64,000 nucleotides of DNA from NCBI GenBank assembly GCA_938039675.1, contig CALHUI010000002.1, forward strand, positions 113,395 to 177,394. The letters are read 5' to 3'. Below are positions 18,575-28,500 of this stretch, one piece after another. Every line of letters starts with the position of its first letter. Positions within the stretch are counted from its first letter, which is position 1. The position numbers and the translations under genes are program-made. Origin of the DNA: an uncultured Cytophagales bacterium (GTDB lineage: Bacteria > Bacteroidota > Bacteroidia > Cytophagales > Thermoflexibacteraceae). A model generated the notes under the pieces. It searched no databases. It was not told the origin of the DNA and saw only the letters and a list, made by a program, of their open reading frames with translations.

Positions 18575-18599
18575 AAAATGTTTTATTCCGATAAAATGC

Positions 18600-18607
18600 T
18601 ATTTTTG
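18600..18607 (+). promoter_or_regulatory. Promoter -7 element (TATTTTTG) of the TerB-like gene
   Basis: An exact TAnnTTTG match ends 25 bases before the ATG at 18633, which gives a leader of about 20 bases. The -33 element is not clear. Confidence 0.5.
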
Positions 18608-18632
18608 AGAAGTTAAATCCCATTTCAGGCGA

Positions 18633-19001
18633 ATGACATCCGAAGAAAAGAAAGCCTTTTTATTACTCAAAACAGTTATCTTTCATTATCACGGCTTAGA
18701 TGAAGAAGAAAAGCGGATATTGGAAGATACAGCTCATTCGATGGGTGCTGAAAATGAACTGAAATGGGCAACGCAGTTTGTTGAAGAAGACTATTACAAT
18801 GCCTTCGACCGCGCCCGTGCTTTTTTGAATCAGGTGATGTCCAAGTTAGACAAAAGTAAGCGGCTCTATTACCTCAGCTCTGTTTGGAATGTCAACAACC
18901 GCAAAGGCTACATCAGCGAAATGGAGGCCATTGCCATGCTCAGGCTTGCGCAAGACTGGCAAATTGAGCGCGAGCTGTTAGAAATGGTTCGTAATAAGTG
19001 A
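18633..19001 (+). CDS. Small helical protein, possibly TerB-like
   Basis: A 122-residue soluble, highly charged protein with no signal peptide or membrane segment. It is predicted to be all-helical (EEKKAFLLLKTVIFHY; GYISEMEAIAMLRLAQDWQI). Size and layout recall the TerB/DjlA N-terminal helical bundle, but the resemblance is weak and no metal site is evident. It has its own promoter match upstream and ends 48 bases before pheS. Function unknown. Confidence 0.65.
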   Translation: MTSEEKKAFLLLKTVIFHYHGLDEEEKRILEDTAHSMGAENELKWATQFVEEDYYNAFDRARAFLNQVMSKLDKSKRLYYLSSVWNVNNRKGYISEMEAIAMLRLAQDWQIERELLEMVRNK

Positions 19002-19012
19002 GGTCAACATCT

Positions 19013-19020
19013 TATTTTTG
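19013..19020 (+). promoter_or_regulatory. Promoter -7 element (TATTTTTG) of pheS
   Basis: An exact TAnnTTTG match lies 28 bases before the chosen pheS start. This supports initiation at ATG 19049 rather than at the upstream codon of the longer frame. Confidence 0.55.
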
Positions 19021-19048
19021 CACCTCATACTTTTACTCTTTTACCCTC

Positions 19049-20089
19049 ATGCAAGACCGGATTAAAGAACTTTTGGGCGAAATTGAAACTTTCGCTATCA
19101 CCAATAAAGAACAATTGGAACAGTTTCGCCTGCGTTATATTGCCAAAAAAGGTGTTGTAACGGCGCTGTTTGAAGAACTGAAAACCGTTCCTACCGAAAA
19201 AAAACGCAGCGTAGGGCAGTTGCTGAATCAACTGAAAGACGCGGCGATGGACAAGCTCAAATCTAAAACTGCCGAATTAGAGGCCGCTGCCATGGCTTCT
19301 GCCGGTAAGCCGCTGGATTTGACGCTTCCGCCTATTCCCAATGAACTGGGAACCATTCACCCCCTTACGCAAGTTTGGGAACGAATCGTAGAAATTTTCG
19401 GGCGCATCGGGTTCAACGTAGAAGACGGCCCCGAAATTGAAAGCGATTGGAATAACTTTACCGCGCTGAACTTCCCCGATAATCACCCTGCCCGCGAAAT
19501 GCAGGATACTTTCTTTATTGAGGGTAAGGAAATCTTATTGCGCACTCACACTTCCAATGTACAGATTCGCCTAATGAACAAGCAGAAGCCACCTATTCGT
19601 AGCATTATGCCCGGCCGTGTGTATCGCAATGAGGCTATTTCAGCGCGCGCGCATTGCATTTTCCATCAGGTAGAGGGACTGTATGTGGACAGAAATGTGA
19701 GCTTTGCAGACCTAAAACAAACGCTGTATCACTTTGCCAAAGAGTTATTCGGTAAAGATACGCAAGTACGTTTCCGACCTTCGTATTTCCCGTTTACTGA
19801 ACCAAGTGCCGAAATTGATATTTCCTGCGGTCTGAACCGTCCGGGCATCTGTACGCTTTGCGGTGGCAGCAAAAATATCTGCAAGGGTACGGGCTGGGTA
19901 GAAATCGGTGGTTCGGGTATGGTACACCCCAACGTATTGGAAAATTGCGGTATAGACCCCGAAGAATTTACGGGTTTTGCATTCGGTATGGGCATTGAAC
20001 GCATCACGATGCTCAAATACCAAATCCGTGACCTGCGCCTTTTCACGGAAAACGACGTGCAGTTTTTGCGTCAGTTTGAGACGCTGTAA
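19049..20089 (+). CDS. pheS: Phenylalanine-tRNA ligase alpha subunit
   Basis: Charges tRNA-Phe together with PheT. The 346-residue protein has the N-terminal coiled coil (about 1-90), then the class II catalytic core: GPEIESDWNNF, the motif 2 region RTHTSNVQIRLM, PGRVYRNEAISARAHC with HQVEG, and the motif 3 region GFAFGMGIERITML. ATG 19049 gives the family N-terminus MQDRIKELLGE; the 17 codons before it overlap the promoter. pheT is not adjacent. The gene ends before a convergent DUF3089 gene. Confidence 0.96.
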   Translation: MQDRIKELLGEIETFAITNKEQLEQFRLRYIAKKGVVTALFEELKTVPTEKKRSVGQLLNQLKDAAMDKLKSKTAELEAAAMASAGKPLDLTLPPIPNELGTIHPLTQVWERIVEIFGRIGFNVEDGPEIESDWNNFTALNFPDNHPAREMQDTFFIEGKEILLRTHTSNVQIRLMNKQKPPIRSIMPGRVYRNEAISARAHCIFHQVEGLYVDRNVSFADLKQTLYHFAKELFGKDTQVRFRPSYFPFTEPSAEIDISCGLNRPGICTLCGGSKNICKGTGWVEIGGSGMVHPNVLENCGIDPEEFTGFAFGMGIERITMLKYQIRDLRLFTENDVQFLRQFETL

Positions 20090-20110
20090 ATATAGTTTTT
20101 TAACCACAAG

Positions 20111-20156
20111 AACAAGAAGTACACAAAGTAGCGTGATAATTTTCTTGGTGTACTTT
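20111..20156. repeat. Inverted repeat in a dispersed-type intergenic sequence
   Basis: AAGTACAC (20117-20124) and GTGTACTT (20148-20155) form an 8-bp stem between convergent pheS and DUF3089 genes. The reverse strand reads CTTTGTGTACTTCTTGTTCT followed by TGTGGTTAAAAA, which resembles the CTTTGTG...TTTGTGGTT intergenic sequences common in many genomes. It could also terminate transcription. The assignment is from memory. Confidence 0.35.
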
Positions 20157-20178
20157 GCCTATAATTTCAAAAAAACAC

Positions 20179-21240
20179 CTACTGCCGTGCCAAACGCTGC
20201 AAATAGGCTTTGACCCGCTCAACGGCGTTTTGGCGGACGTTGAAGTAAAACAGGTTATAGTCGGCGCGATGCCAATTTTTGATGTTGAGTAATGCCGCAC
20301 CGGCTATTTTCGGGCGGCTAATCCATAACATGCCTTCGTGTGCTGCCGCATCGTGCAGACCCGGCTTCAAGGGTTTGAATTTTTGCCCTACCGCGCCCAT
20401 GTGCAACGTCGCGGGTGCAGGTTCGCCGTTAGTTGTCCAATTGAGCGGGTTGGTTGCTGCTGCCTTGTACAATTCCTTGCCGTGGTTGGGCGGCGTGTAG
20501 CCTTTGGCGTAGGTATTCCACGTTACAAAACAGCCTGTTTGGTCGCCATCTTGGCATACGGGAATGTGAGTAAAGAAATCGGCGGGGGTAGGCATACCCA
20601 CAAGATAGGCAACTACTAACTGCTGTTGCAGCGGTTGCCCATCAATCAGTTCGCGTATAAGACGCTTGCCGTGCTGCGTTCCTTGGCTGTGCGCGGCAAT
20701 AATGAACGGTCTGCCCTGATTGAAATGCTTCAAATAATATTCAAAGGCAGCTTTTACGTCGGCATATGCCGTATCAAAAGCCGCCTTAGCATCGGCTTCG
20801 TTAGGTGTGAAATAAGCGTAAATGTGTGCCTGCCGATAGCGCGGTGCAAATACGCGCCCTGCTGCATTGAAAATGCTTGCCTGATTGAGAATCGTGGAAT
20901 TATCTACCTGTTGGTTCAAATCGGCATCTTCAACGTTGCCGTTCCACGGGTATCTGCCGTTTGGCTCGTACGTATAGATGGTAGGGTGGATGAAAAAAAT
21001 ATCAGCTGCTGCGGTAGCCTGTCCATCTTTGAGGCTGTCCACTTGGGGCAGTTGGTCGGCTGCATCCTTTTTATCGGGGTGGGCTGCCCAAAGTTCCAAG
21101 AGGCTGTAGTCGGGGCGCGGCGGAACGTTTGCAGGCTCAAAGCGGCTGTTCAGTACAACCCGCTTGGCGGTGCATCCTGCAAGAGCAAACATTAAAGCAA
21201 GTGCCAATAATAATTTATTCGGCAAACGGAAGTGGCGCAT
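20179..21240 (-). CDS. DUF3089 lipoprotein (alpha/beta-hydrolase fold)
   Basis: A 353-residue envelope lipoprotein; the signal peptide ends in the lipobox LAGC. The body matches the DUF3089 family: ADIFFIHPTIYTY, the block FAPRYRQAHIYAYF, and the nucleophile elbow AAHSQGT (Ser at about residue 184). The catalytic Asp and His cannot be placed with certainty, although LHMGAVG near the end is typical. The family is an uncharacterised alpha/beta hydrolase group; substrate unknown. It is divergent from the lipoprotein-MFS pair. Confidence 0.85.
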   Translation of the reverse strand: MRHFRLPNKLLLALALMFALAGCTAKRVVLNSRFEPANVPPRPDYSLLELWAAHPDKKDAADQLPQVDSLKDGQATAAADIFFIHPTIYTYEPNGRYPWNGNVEDADLNQQVDNSTILNQASIFNAAGRVFAPRYRQAHIYAYFTPNEADAKAAFDTAYADVKAAFEYYLKHFNQGRPFIIAAHSQGTQHGKRLIRELIDGQPLQQQLVVAYLVGMPTPADFFTHIPVCQDGDQTGCFVTWNTYAKGYTPPNHGKELYKAAATNPLNWTTNGEPAPATLHMGAVGQKFKPLKPGLHDAAAHEGMLWISRPKIAGAALLNIKNWHRADYNLFYFNVRQNAVERVKAYLQRLARQ

Positions 21241-21282
21241 ATCTTTTTTTGTTAATTTGTCGCAACGGAAGTCAAAAACTGT

Positions 21283-21933
21283 ATGAAAGGTTATCGGATT
21301 TCAAACGCATTTGCGCGGCTAAGTGTTTGCGGCTTGTTGTGCATCGGGCTGCTCGCGTGCAGTTCGCCGAAGTCTTCAGAACAACAACAAGATACCAACG
21401 AACTTGGCAGGGAAGTGTTGAAGCCGTTGGTTGAAATCCGAAACGAAGCACTGGCACGACTTGCAAGGCAGTTTACCGCAATAGCTCTGCCCCACGACAC
21501 CCGCAGCGATTCGGTTGCACCTGCGGTTAGTCCCCTGCGCGATGCCGACCTTCGGGCGTTCCTGCGCAAAGGAAGCGCATTTGAAGGGGCTTACCAATGC
21601 TACCCGATGTATCGCCTGCCCAACTACGGTGATTTTGTGGCACTGATATATGCGACTTTGCAACAGGAAAGCGGCGGTTTGCGATTGCTGCTTGTTACCT
21701 ACTCGCCCGAAGGTCGCCCGATAGACGAACTGCTACTCAAAGATGACAGCGATACAGGCAACGAATATACCGCTACCAATACGCGTATTGCAGCCGATTT
21801 TACGTTGGAACAAACCGTTTTGCAGGTGCTTTACGAACAGAAAGGCGAAGAAGAAACGGTAGAAAAAGACCGCAAAGAACAGGTGCGTTGCTACAGCATC
21901 AGCCCCGAAGGTAAAATCAGACGACAGCCATGA
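21283..21933 (+). CDS. Hypothetical lipoprotein coupled to an MFS transporter
   Basis: A 216-residue protein with a signal peptide ending in a lipobox (GLLACSS). No family is recognised. The mature part is mixed alpha/beta, with a central segment (PNYGDFVALIYATLQQESGG) and a charged C-terminus. Its stop overlaps the start of the MFS gene by four bases (ATGA), so the two are translated together and may act together, but this is only inferred from coupling. Confidence 0.7.
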   Translation: MKGYRISNAFARLSVCGLLCIGLLACSSPKSSEQQQDTNELGREVLKPLVEIRNEALARLARQFTAIALPHDTRSDSVAPAVSPLRDADLRAFLRKGSAFEGAYQCYPMYRLPNYGDFVALIYATLQQESGGLRLLLVTYSPEGRPIDELLLKDDSDTGNEYTATNTRIAADFTLEQTVLQVLYEQKGEEETVEKDRKEQVRCYSISPEGKIRRQP

Positions 21934-23165
21934 GCAAAATTTTCTATGGCTGGTATATTCTGGCAGCCGTTTTCATTATTTACATGTTGAGCAGTATCGG
22001 CGTAAGTACGCTGCCGTTGCTCAACGCGCAACTGAAAGCCGTGCACGGATGGACGCATGAGCAGGTATCGGGACCGCCCTCGCTGCTGTATTTTTTCATC
22101 AGTTTTGTTGCCTTTTCGCTGGGCTTTTTGTTAGATAAAGTTGCACCGAAGACGATTATGGTTGTGGGTGCGCTTTGCATGATTGTCTGTCTTGCCGCTT
22201 ACTACTTCATGACCGACTTGTGGCAACTCTACGCCGTGTATGCTTTGTACAGCGTTGCGCTTACCTGTACGGGCATTATGCCTGCCATGGTGCTGCTCAA
22301 TCGTTGGTTTGCCGACTATCGCGGTGTGGCGGTAGGCATTTTTTTGATGGGCTCAAGCCTTGGCGGGGCTGTTTTTCCTAAATGGGCGGCGTGGATGATT
22401 GAGCAATACGGCTGGCAAACAGCAGCATTGGGTCTGCTCATTGCCTGCATTGCGCTGATTCTTCCCCCGCTGTTTTGGATAAAAAATTCCCCACAGCAAC
22501 TGGGGCTATTGCCCGACGGCAAAATAAGTGCAGCGATGCCATCTGCGGCAAAGGCATTGAAAAAAGCTGCCATCAGAAGTTTTGGGCAGGCACTGCGCGA
22601 ACCGCTTTTCTATCTGTTGCTGTTCGTAACGGCGGTGATGTGGTTCTGCATCACGGCCCTGATTCAGCATCTGGCTTATTATATGAAAGACTTGCAGGTA
22701 GAACTTTCCCTAAGCGGTACGCTGCTCAGCGTGTTTTTCATTTGCAGCATTTTCGGCAAGGTTATTTTCGGGTATTTGAGCGACCGATTTTCGCCTAAAT
22801 ACATTTTATTGCTGGCAAGTGCCTCTATGGCATTAGGTTCGCTGGCATGGCAATTAGCCGCCACCGCAGGCATGGAAATGCTCTATGCGGCGGCTGTTAT
22901 CTACGGCATCGGCTACAGCGGCACTTTCACCATGATTCAGATTGTGCTGGCTGCCTACTACGAAGGTCCCGTTTATGGCAGGCTGCTCGGCTTTTTTACG
23001 ATGGCAGACACACTGGCGGGCAGTTTGGGCATCTACTGGCTCGGTTATCTGCGCACTGCATCGGGAGATTACGCGCGTGGTATGCAAATAATGGTGGTAT
23101 TGTGTGTGCTTTCTACGGTTTGTGTGCTGCTGATGCGCAAGCCCGAACAGGCAGCAAGTGCGTAA
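21930..23165 (+). CDS. MFS transporter, oxalate/formate antiporter-like
   Basis: A 411-residue major facilitator with twelve predicted helices. The start MSKIFYGWYILAAVFIIYML, the loop GFLLDKVAPK, and the segment NRWFADYRGVAVGIFLMGSS resemble the OFA (oxalate/formate antiporter) and monocarboxylate-type subfamily. Substrate cannot be deduced. It is translationally coupled to the upstream lipoprotein. A weak hairpin (CGGATTT / AAATCCG, 23202-23219) lies past its stop. Confidence 0.85.
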   Translation: MSKIFYGWYILAAVFIIYMLSSIGVSTLPLLNAQLKAVHGWTHEQVSGPPSLLYFFISFVAFSLGFLLDKVAPKTIMVVGALCMIVCLAAYYFMTDLWQLYAVYALYSVALTCTGIMPAMVLLNRWFADYRGVAVGIFLMGSSLGGAVFPKWAAWMIEQYGWQTAALGLLIACIALILPPLFWIKNSPQQLGLLPDGKISAAMPSAAKALKKAAIRSFGQALREPLFYLLLFVTAVMWFCITALIQHLAYYMKDLQVELSLSGTLLSVFFICSIFGKVIFGYLSDRFSPKYILLLASASMALGSLAWQLAATAGMEMLYAAAVIYGIGYSGTFTMIQIVLAAYYEGPVYGRLLGFFTMADTLAGSLGIYWLGYLRTASGDYARGMQIMVVLCVLSTVCVLLMRKPEQAASA

Positions 23166-23582
23166 AGTTTGTCGGGTCAGTAAATAAACGCATCGGTACT
23201 TCGGATTTAGAAAAATCCGTTGGTTGAAGAAAACCTCGCCGAAAACTGCTCAACTTCTTTGTTCATCAACCCTTGCTTCTCAAAATAATCAATTGAATAG
23301 CAGGGAAAATAATCAGCAGAAAACGCACAAATCTTTGGATTAATTGCTAACTTCAAAAAATTATAACCTGCCGAAGAACTTTGCCTTAGCATAACTGCAC
23401 GATATGTAGTAGTCATTAAGAGCGCGACGAAAAAGAGGTAAAATAACATTTGCAAATGACGGTGCTGAAAATGGATATGATAGTGAGTCATGTGCAACAA
23501 ACCCTCGACAACGAGGATTGGAAAAATATGGATTTGCCGCCCGTTCAGTAAATATTGGCTGCAAAATGCGCCTGCGAAAACG
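23166..23582. other. Gene-poor interval, no convincing gene
   Basis: This stretch of about 420 bases separates the MFS and ABC-F genes. It holds a 7-bp stem-loop at 23202-23219 with no T-run. A minus-strand open frame of 133 codons (23207-23608) is present, but its first half overlaps the ABC-F promoter and start and shows no recognisable domain. A 31-codon plus-strand frame from ATG 23456 also lacks support. It may be decayed sequence. Confidence 0.5.
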
Positions 23583-23590
23583 TAATTTTG
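23583..23590 (+). promoter_or_regulatory. Promoter -7 element (TAATTTTG) abutting the ABC-F start
   Basis: An exact TAnnTTTG match ends only four bases before the ATG at 23595. If used, the transcript would start at or next to the start codon and be leaderless or nearly so. Confidence 0.5.
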
Positions 23591-23594
23591 CGGC

Positions 23595-25535
23595 ATGTTA
23601 TCCGTCAATAATCTTTCTTTTTATATAGGTAGCCGCGCCTTATACCGCGAAGCCTCTTTGCACATTAAACCCAAAGACCGCATTGGCCTGATTGGCGCGA
23701 ACGGAACGGGAAAATCCACGCTTTTGCGCCTCATCATGGGCGAATACACACCCGACGAAGGCAGCATTGAAAAAAGCGGAGACTGCACCATCGGCTTTCT
23801 TAATCAGGACTTGCTGAGCTATCAGACCGAGGACAGCATTTTGGCAGTAGCCATGGAAGCTTTTGAGCGCCAAAATCAAATTCAGCACGAAATGGATTTG
23901 ATTCTGGCAAAAATGGAAACCGAATATTCCAACGATTTGGTGGAAAAGTTGGGCGCATTGCAGGAAGAATTTCAGATGCTGGACGGATACAGCCTGCAAG
24001 CCAAAGCCGAAGAAATTCTGGAAGGTCTGGGCTTTTCTACGCCCGATTTGCACCGCCCCTTGCGCGAGTTTTCGGGTGGCTGGCGGATGCGCGTCATGCT
24101 GGCAAAAATGCTGCTGATGAAGCCTTCCGTACTGATGCTGGACGAACCGACCAACCACTTAGACCTGCCCTCTATCCAGTGGTTGGAAAATTACCTTCGC
24201 ACCTACGAAGGCGCAGTTGTTGTGGTCTCTCACGACCGCGAATTTCTGGACAACGTTTGCAACATCATCGTGGAAGTAGCACAGCAAAAACTGAACTACT
24301 ACCCGGGCAACTACTCATTCTATTTGGAAGAAAAAGCCCTGCGCGCCGAAATTCAGAACAATGCCTACGAAAACCAACAACAGGCCATCCGTCAGGCAGA
24401 GCGTTTTATAGAACGCTTTAGGGCGAAGGCAAGCAAGGCACGACAGGTACAATCCCGCGTAAAGGCACTGGAACGCATGGACAAGGTGGAAGAGGTAGTG
24501 GACGAAACGGCACGTGTCAATTTCCGCTTTACCTTTGACCAACAGCCGGGCAAAGTTATTGCCCAATTAGAAGATATTTCCAAAGCCTACGGCAGCAATG
24601 TGATTTTGCAGCACAGCACCGCTACCATTGAGCGCGGCGATAAAATTGCCCTCATAGGGGCAAACGGACGCGGAAAATCTACGCTTTTGCGCATTATTGA
24701 AGGCAGAGAACCCGTAGAGGGAAAAGTACAAATCGGTTACAACGTGCAAACCGCCATGTATGCACAGCACCAATTAGAAGTGCTGAATGTAGAAAATACC
24801 ATCATTGAAGAACTCAAACAGGCAGGCACCAACAAAACCGAAGCCGAACTGCGCGGCATTTTGGGGTGTTTCCTGTTCAGCGGCGATGATGTTTTCAAGA
24901 AAATTAAGGTGCTTTCGGGTGGCGAAAAGTCGCGGGTAGCGCTGGCTCTCACGCTCATTTCGCGCTCTAACTTCCTGCTGTTGGACGAACCTACGAACCA
25001 CTTAGACATTCAGTCGGTCAATATTCTGATTCAGGCATTGCAGCAATACGAAGGCTCTTTTGTAGTAGTTTCCCACGACCGCCACTTTGTTTCGCAAATT
25101 GCCAACAAAATTTGGTGGATTGAAAACCGGCAAATCAAAGAATACCCGGGCACTTACGATGAGTTTGTTTATTGGCAAAGCCAACAGCAAAAGCAGGCTG
25201 TCGCTGCTATTCCGCAGGCTGCCAAAGCTGCGCCTGCCAAAAGCAACGACAAGCCCAAAACAAGCAACCTGAGCGAAAGCGAGCGCGACGAGGCACGCAA
25301 GCAACTCAAAAAAATACAAAAACAATTGGAAGAAGCCGAACACCGCATTGCCGCCCACGAACAGCACAAAAAACAGTTGGAAGAAGAAATGGCACTGCCT
25401 TCGGTATATGCTAATCCGGTAAGTCTGGCAAAAATTAACGCCCAATATGATGCTTTAAAGGCAGAAATCGGAAAAGAAACCGAACTTTGGGAACGGCTTG
25501 CGTCGGAAATTGACGCACTGGAAGCTAAAATCTGA
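23595..25535 (+). CDS. ABC-F family ATPase (Uup/YdiF-like)
   Basis: A 646-residue soluble protein with two ABC ATPase domains and no membrane segment. These proteins bind the ribosome or nucleic acids. Walker A motifs are GANGTGKST (near residue 36) and GANGRGKST (near 355). The signatures are EFSGGWRMRV and VLSGGEKSRV, and both Walker B regions read LDEPTNHLDL/I. The inter-domain linker is rich in charged residues (QAERFIERFRAKASKARQVQ). A C-terminal coiled coil (about 550-646) follows an Ala/Lys linker, as in Uup. The specific role, translation rescue or otherwise, is not decided by sequence. The downstream gene begins 8 bases after the stop. Confidence 0.92.
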   Translation: MLSVNNLSFYIGSRALYREASLHIKPKDRIGLIGANGTGKSTLLRLIMGEYTPDEGSIEKSGDCTIGFLNQDLLSYQTEDSILAVAMEAFERQNQIQHEMDLILAKMETEYSNDLVEKLGALQEEFQMLDGYSLQAKAEEILEGLGFSTPDLHRPLREFSGGWRMRVMLAKMLLMKPSVLMLDEPTNHLDLPSIQWLENYLRTYEGAVVVVSHDREFLDNVCNIIVEVAQQKLNYYPGNYSFYLEEKALRAEIQNNAYENQQQAIRQAERFIERFRAKASKARQVQSRVKALERMDKVEEVVDETARVNFRFTFDQQPGKVIAQLEDISKAYGSNVILQHSTATIERGDKIALIGANGRGKSTLLRIIEGREPVEGKVQIGYNVQTAMYAQHQLEVLNVENTIIEELKQAGTNKTEAELRGILGCFLFSGDDVFKKIKVLSGGEKSRVALALTLISRSNFLLLDEPTNHLDIQSVNILIQALQQYEGSFVVVSHDRHFVSQIANKIWWIENRQIKEYPGTYDEFVYWQSQQQKQAVAAIPQAAKAAPAKSNDKPKTSNLSESERDEARKQLKKIQKQLEEAEHRIAAHEQHKKQLEEEMALPSVYANPVSLAKINAQYDALKAEIGKETELWERLASEIDALEAKI

Positions 25536-25542
25536 TTGGCAC

Positions 25543-28500
25543 ATGCAACAACTTTGGTTCTGGAATGAATGGCCGCGCACAGCCCCCAAACGGTTGTTTG
25601 CGGCTTTTGTAATTTTATTTCTGGCAGCAATATTAGGCGGGACTTACCTCTGGTTGCAGGGCAGCGAAACTGCCATCCGTTGGTACACCGAACCCGAACT
25701 GCAACCCAAGCGGACGGTAGTAGAAGATTTCAACCAACTGTCGTTCGGTTTTACGGTAGATGCCGATTCGTACCTCATCAGCGAGCGATACCGTGCCACA
25801 GACATAGTGTTGGACATTGTCTATGCCCGAATTTACGCCGCTTTGGTAATTGCAGGTATTGTGTTGCTGCTCACCGTTGCAACTTTCCTCAAACGGATTC
25901 CTTTTGCGGTTATCTGCACCATCGTTGTTCTGCAACTTGCTACTTCGGGCTTTGAGGAAATGGCGATTGCAGGCATGGTATTCAGTAACATTCCGCTGAT
26001 AATATCGCTTGTGTTGTTCCTTTTACCTGCCTATTATTTTCAGGAAATAGCTAAGCAAATTTCGCTGCCTGTTCGCTTAGGCGTTTTTGCTGCATTGGCA
26101 ATGATTGCCGTAGTCCTTATCGGTTGGCAGGCAGAAAGCTCCCGACCACTGATGCAATGGACGGGCTATTCCTATGCCATTCCATTGGTGCTTACCGCAC
26201 TGCTCATTTGGTTTACGGGGCATGAATTGCTGGGTGCGCTGTTTGTTTTTGTGTCCAATTTGGGGGCTTCCTCTTCGGGTAACCCTATCCGACATTTTGC
26301 CATCATTGGCGGTATCTACCTGCTCAACATTGGCTACGACTACCTGCTGGATGCAGGCATGACAAGCTATAAAATCTTCATGGTCAGTCCCTTTGTTTGG
26401 TTTTTTATCAACCTTTTGCTGGGTTTTTGGAACTTTTGGCGCAAAGAACCTGCTCTTGCCGGCATTGCATCAGTTGTTCCTTGCGGCTATTTCGGCTTTT
26501 TGGGGTTAAGTTTTGTTGCGCTGGGCTTCATGAGTTATGCCTTCGCTACCGACAATACGTCGCTGCTCAAAGCATTGGAAGACTTAATTCGCTATGCACA
26601 ATTTGGCGTAGGGCTGATTTTCTACATCTATATTTTAGCCAACTTCACCGCCCCGATGCGGCAGAGTTTACCCGTGCACAAGGTCATGTACCAAGGGCGC
26701 GTAATCGCCTACGGATTTGTGAACTTGGCGGCTTTGGTGGTTGCGGGTGTAATGGCTGCCAATTCGGATTTCTTCATTTTTGAACAATCCAAGGCAGGGT
26801 ATTTTATCTATCAGGGCGATATGGAACGCGCCAAAGGCGACCTTGTGATGAGCGAACAGAACTACAAATTCGCGCTGGCATTAGACCCGTACAGCCACCG
26901 CGGCAACTATTCGGTAGGTTCGTTGGCGCGGATGCAGGGAGATGAGGCTACGGCACTGTTTTTCTTCTCACGGGCGACTTTCCGCAACCCCAATCCGGCG
27001 GACTATGTAAATATAGCTGAACTGATGACCAATAACAACCGCTTTCTGGACGGACTGTTTCAACTGCGCGAAGGACTGCAACGATTCCCCCAAGACGGCA
27101 GGCTAATGAACAATATGGGGCTGCTTTACACAAAAACCGACATAGTGGATTCGGCATTCTATTATTTGAAAAATGCAAAAGAGTACCTTGCGCACCCCGA
27201 AATAGCCGAAAGTAATTTCTACGCAATGGCTATCCGATACGATTTTGCTGGTTCGCCCGATACCCTGCGCCAAATGCTCAAACCGCGCCGTAACATCGGT
27301 ACGGCATTGAACGAATTAGCACTGCTCAACCTCTTGCGGCAACCGACCGCCGAACCGTTGGATGAAAAATTCCTGCCCGATTCGGCAATGAACACCTATC
27401 AGTTGTGCTATTTGTACAACTATGCGCTCAACCGCATCGGCAATGCCGACACAAGCATTATCAACGTGTTGGACAAATACGCCCGTGTGCCTGCCAATGA
27501 AAGTTTTGTACCCTATTTGCAACTTGCCAAAGCACTGAAATTGCGGCGCACGGGACAATATGGGCGCGCTTATGATATTTTGCAAAAATTGCAATACGAA
27601 AGCCCGCCCAACAACCCCTACTACGCCAACGTGTTGGGCATATTGGCTTTGCAGGTGGAAGAATACAGCGAAGCAGCACGTTGGTTTGAAACTTCCTATC
27701 GCAGGGGCAATGCGGAAGCCTTCCTGAACCGTGCCATTTGCCTGACGGAAATCCCCAACCGCCGCGCTGAAGCCTTAGAGTCATGGCAGATGCTGGCGGA
27801 AAGCAGCAATGCGACCTATCAGGCAATTGCCCGCGACATCCTGCATGTGATTCACCCCGACAGTGTGCGGAAAATCAACCTGTCGGTTCTGGATGATGAA
27901 GGCAAAATGCGCTTCATTCATTACAACCATGCGCAACTTTCCGACGAAGCGTTTAACAAAATCTTCCAAACCCTGCAATCGCCTGTGGCGCAGGTGCAGG
28001 CAGCCGTTGAGCGCATCCGCCACTACATAGCCGAAGGCAACATAGAAAAAGCCGCCAACATTCGCAATGCCATGACGGGTATCGGTGTACCTGATGTGCT
28101 GGTGCAAACACTGCGTGATGCCGATTTGCGTCTGCTCTATGCCCAACAGCGCTACAAAGAAATGAGCCCGGTGCTGAAAGGCTATGAGCCGCCCTTGCCG
28201 CTTTCGGGCTACAAGCCGTTCTACGAAGGCATGTATGCCATCGGCAACAACGATTTGAAGCAGGCGGAAGCCAAACTCAAAGAAGCCATCGCCCGACTGC
28301 CGCAAAAACAGGAATTTTATGTTGAATTGGCAGGGCTATACAACAAGCGCAAAGAGCCGCAAAAGGCATACGACGTGCTGGTGGACGTTCTGCGCACCCG
28401 CGACGACTACCAAGACTACCCGCCCGCCATCTATGAACTCTACGCTCTGCAATGTTTGGAAATGGGCTTAGAAAGTTTTGCCGATGAAGCCATTCGCAAA

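Noticed and set aside
23207..23608. 133-codon minus-strand frame between the MFS and ABC-F genes
   Set aside because: Its start overlaps the promoter and first codons of the ABC-F gene; no domain was recognised, so it is described only as part of the gene-poor interval.
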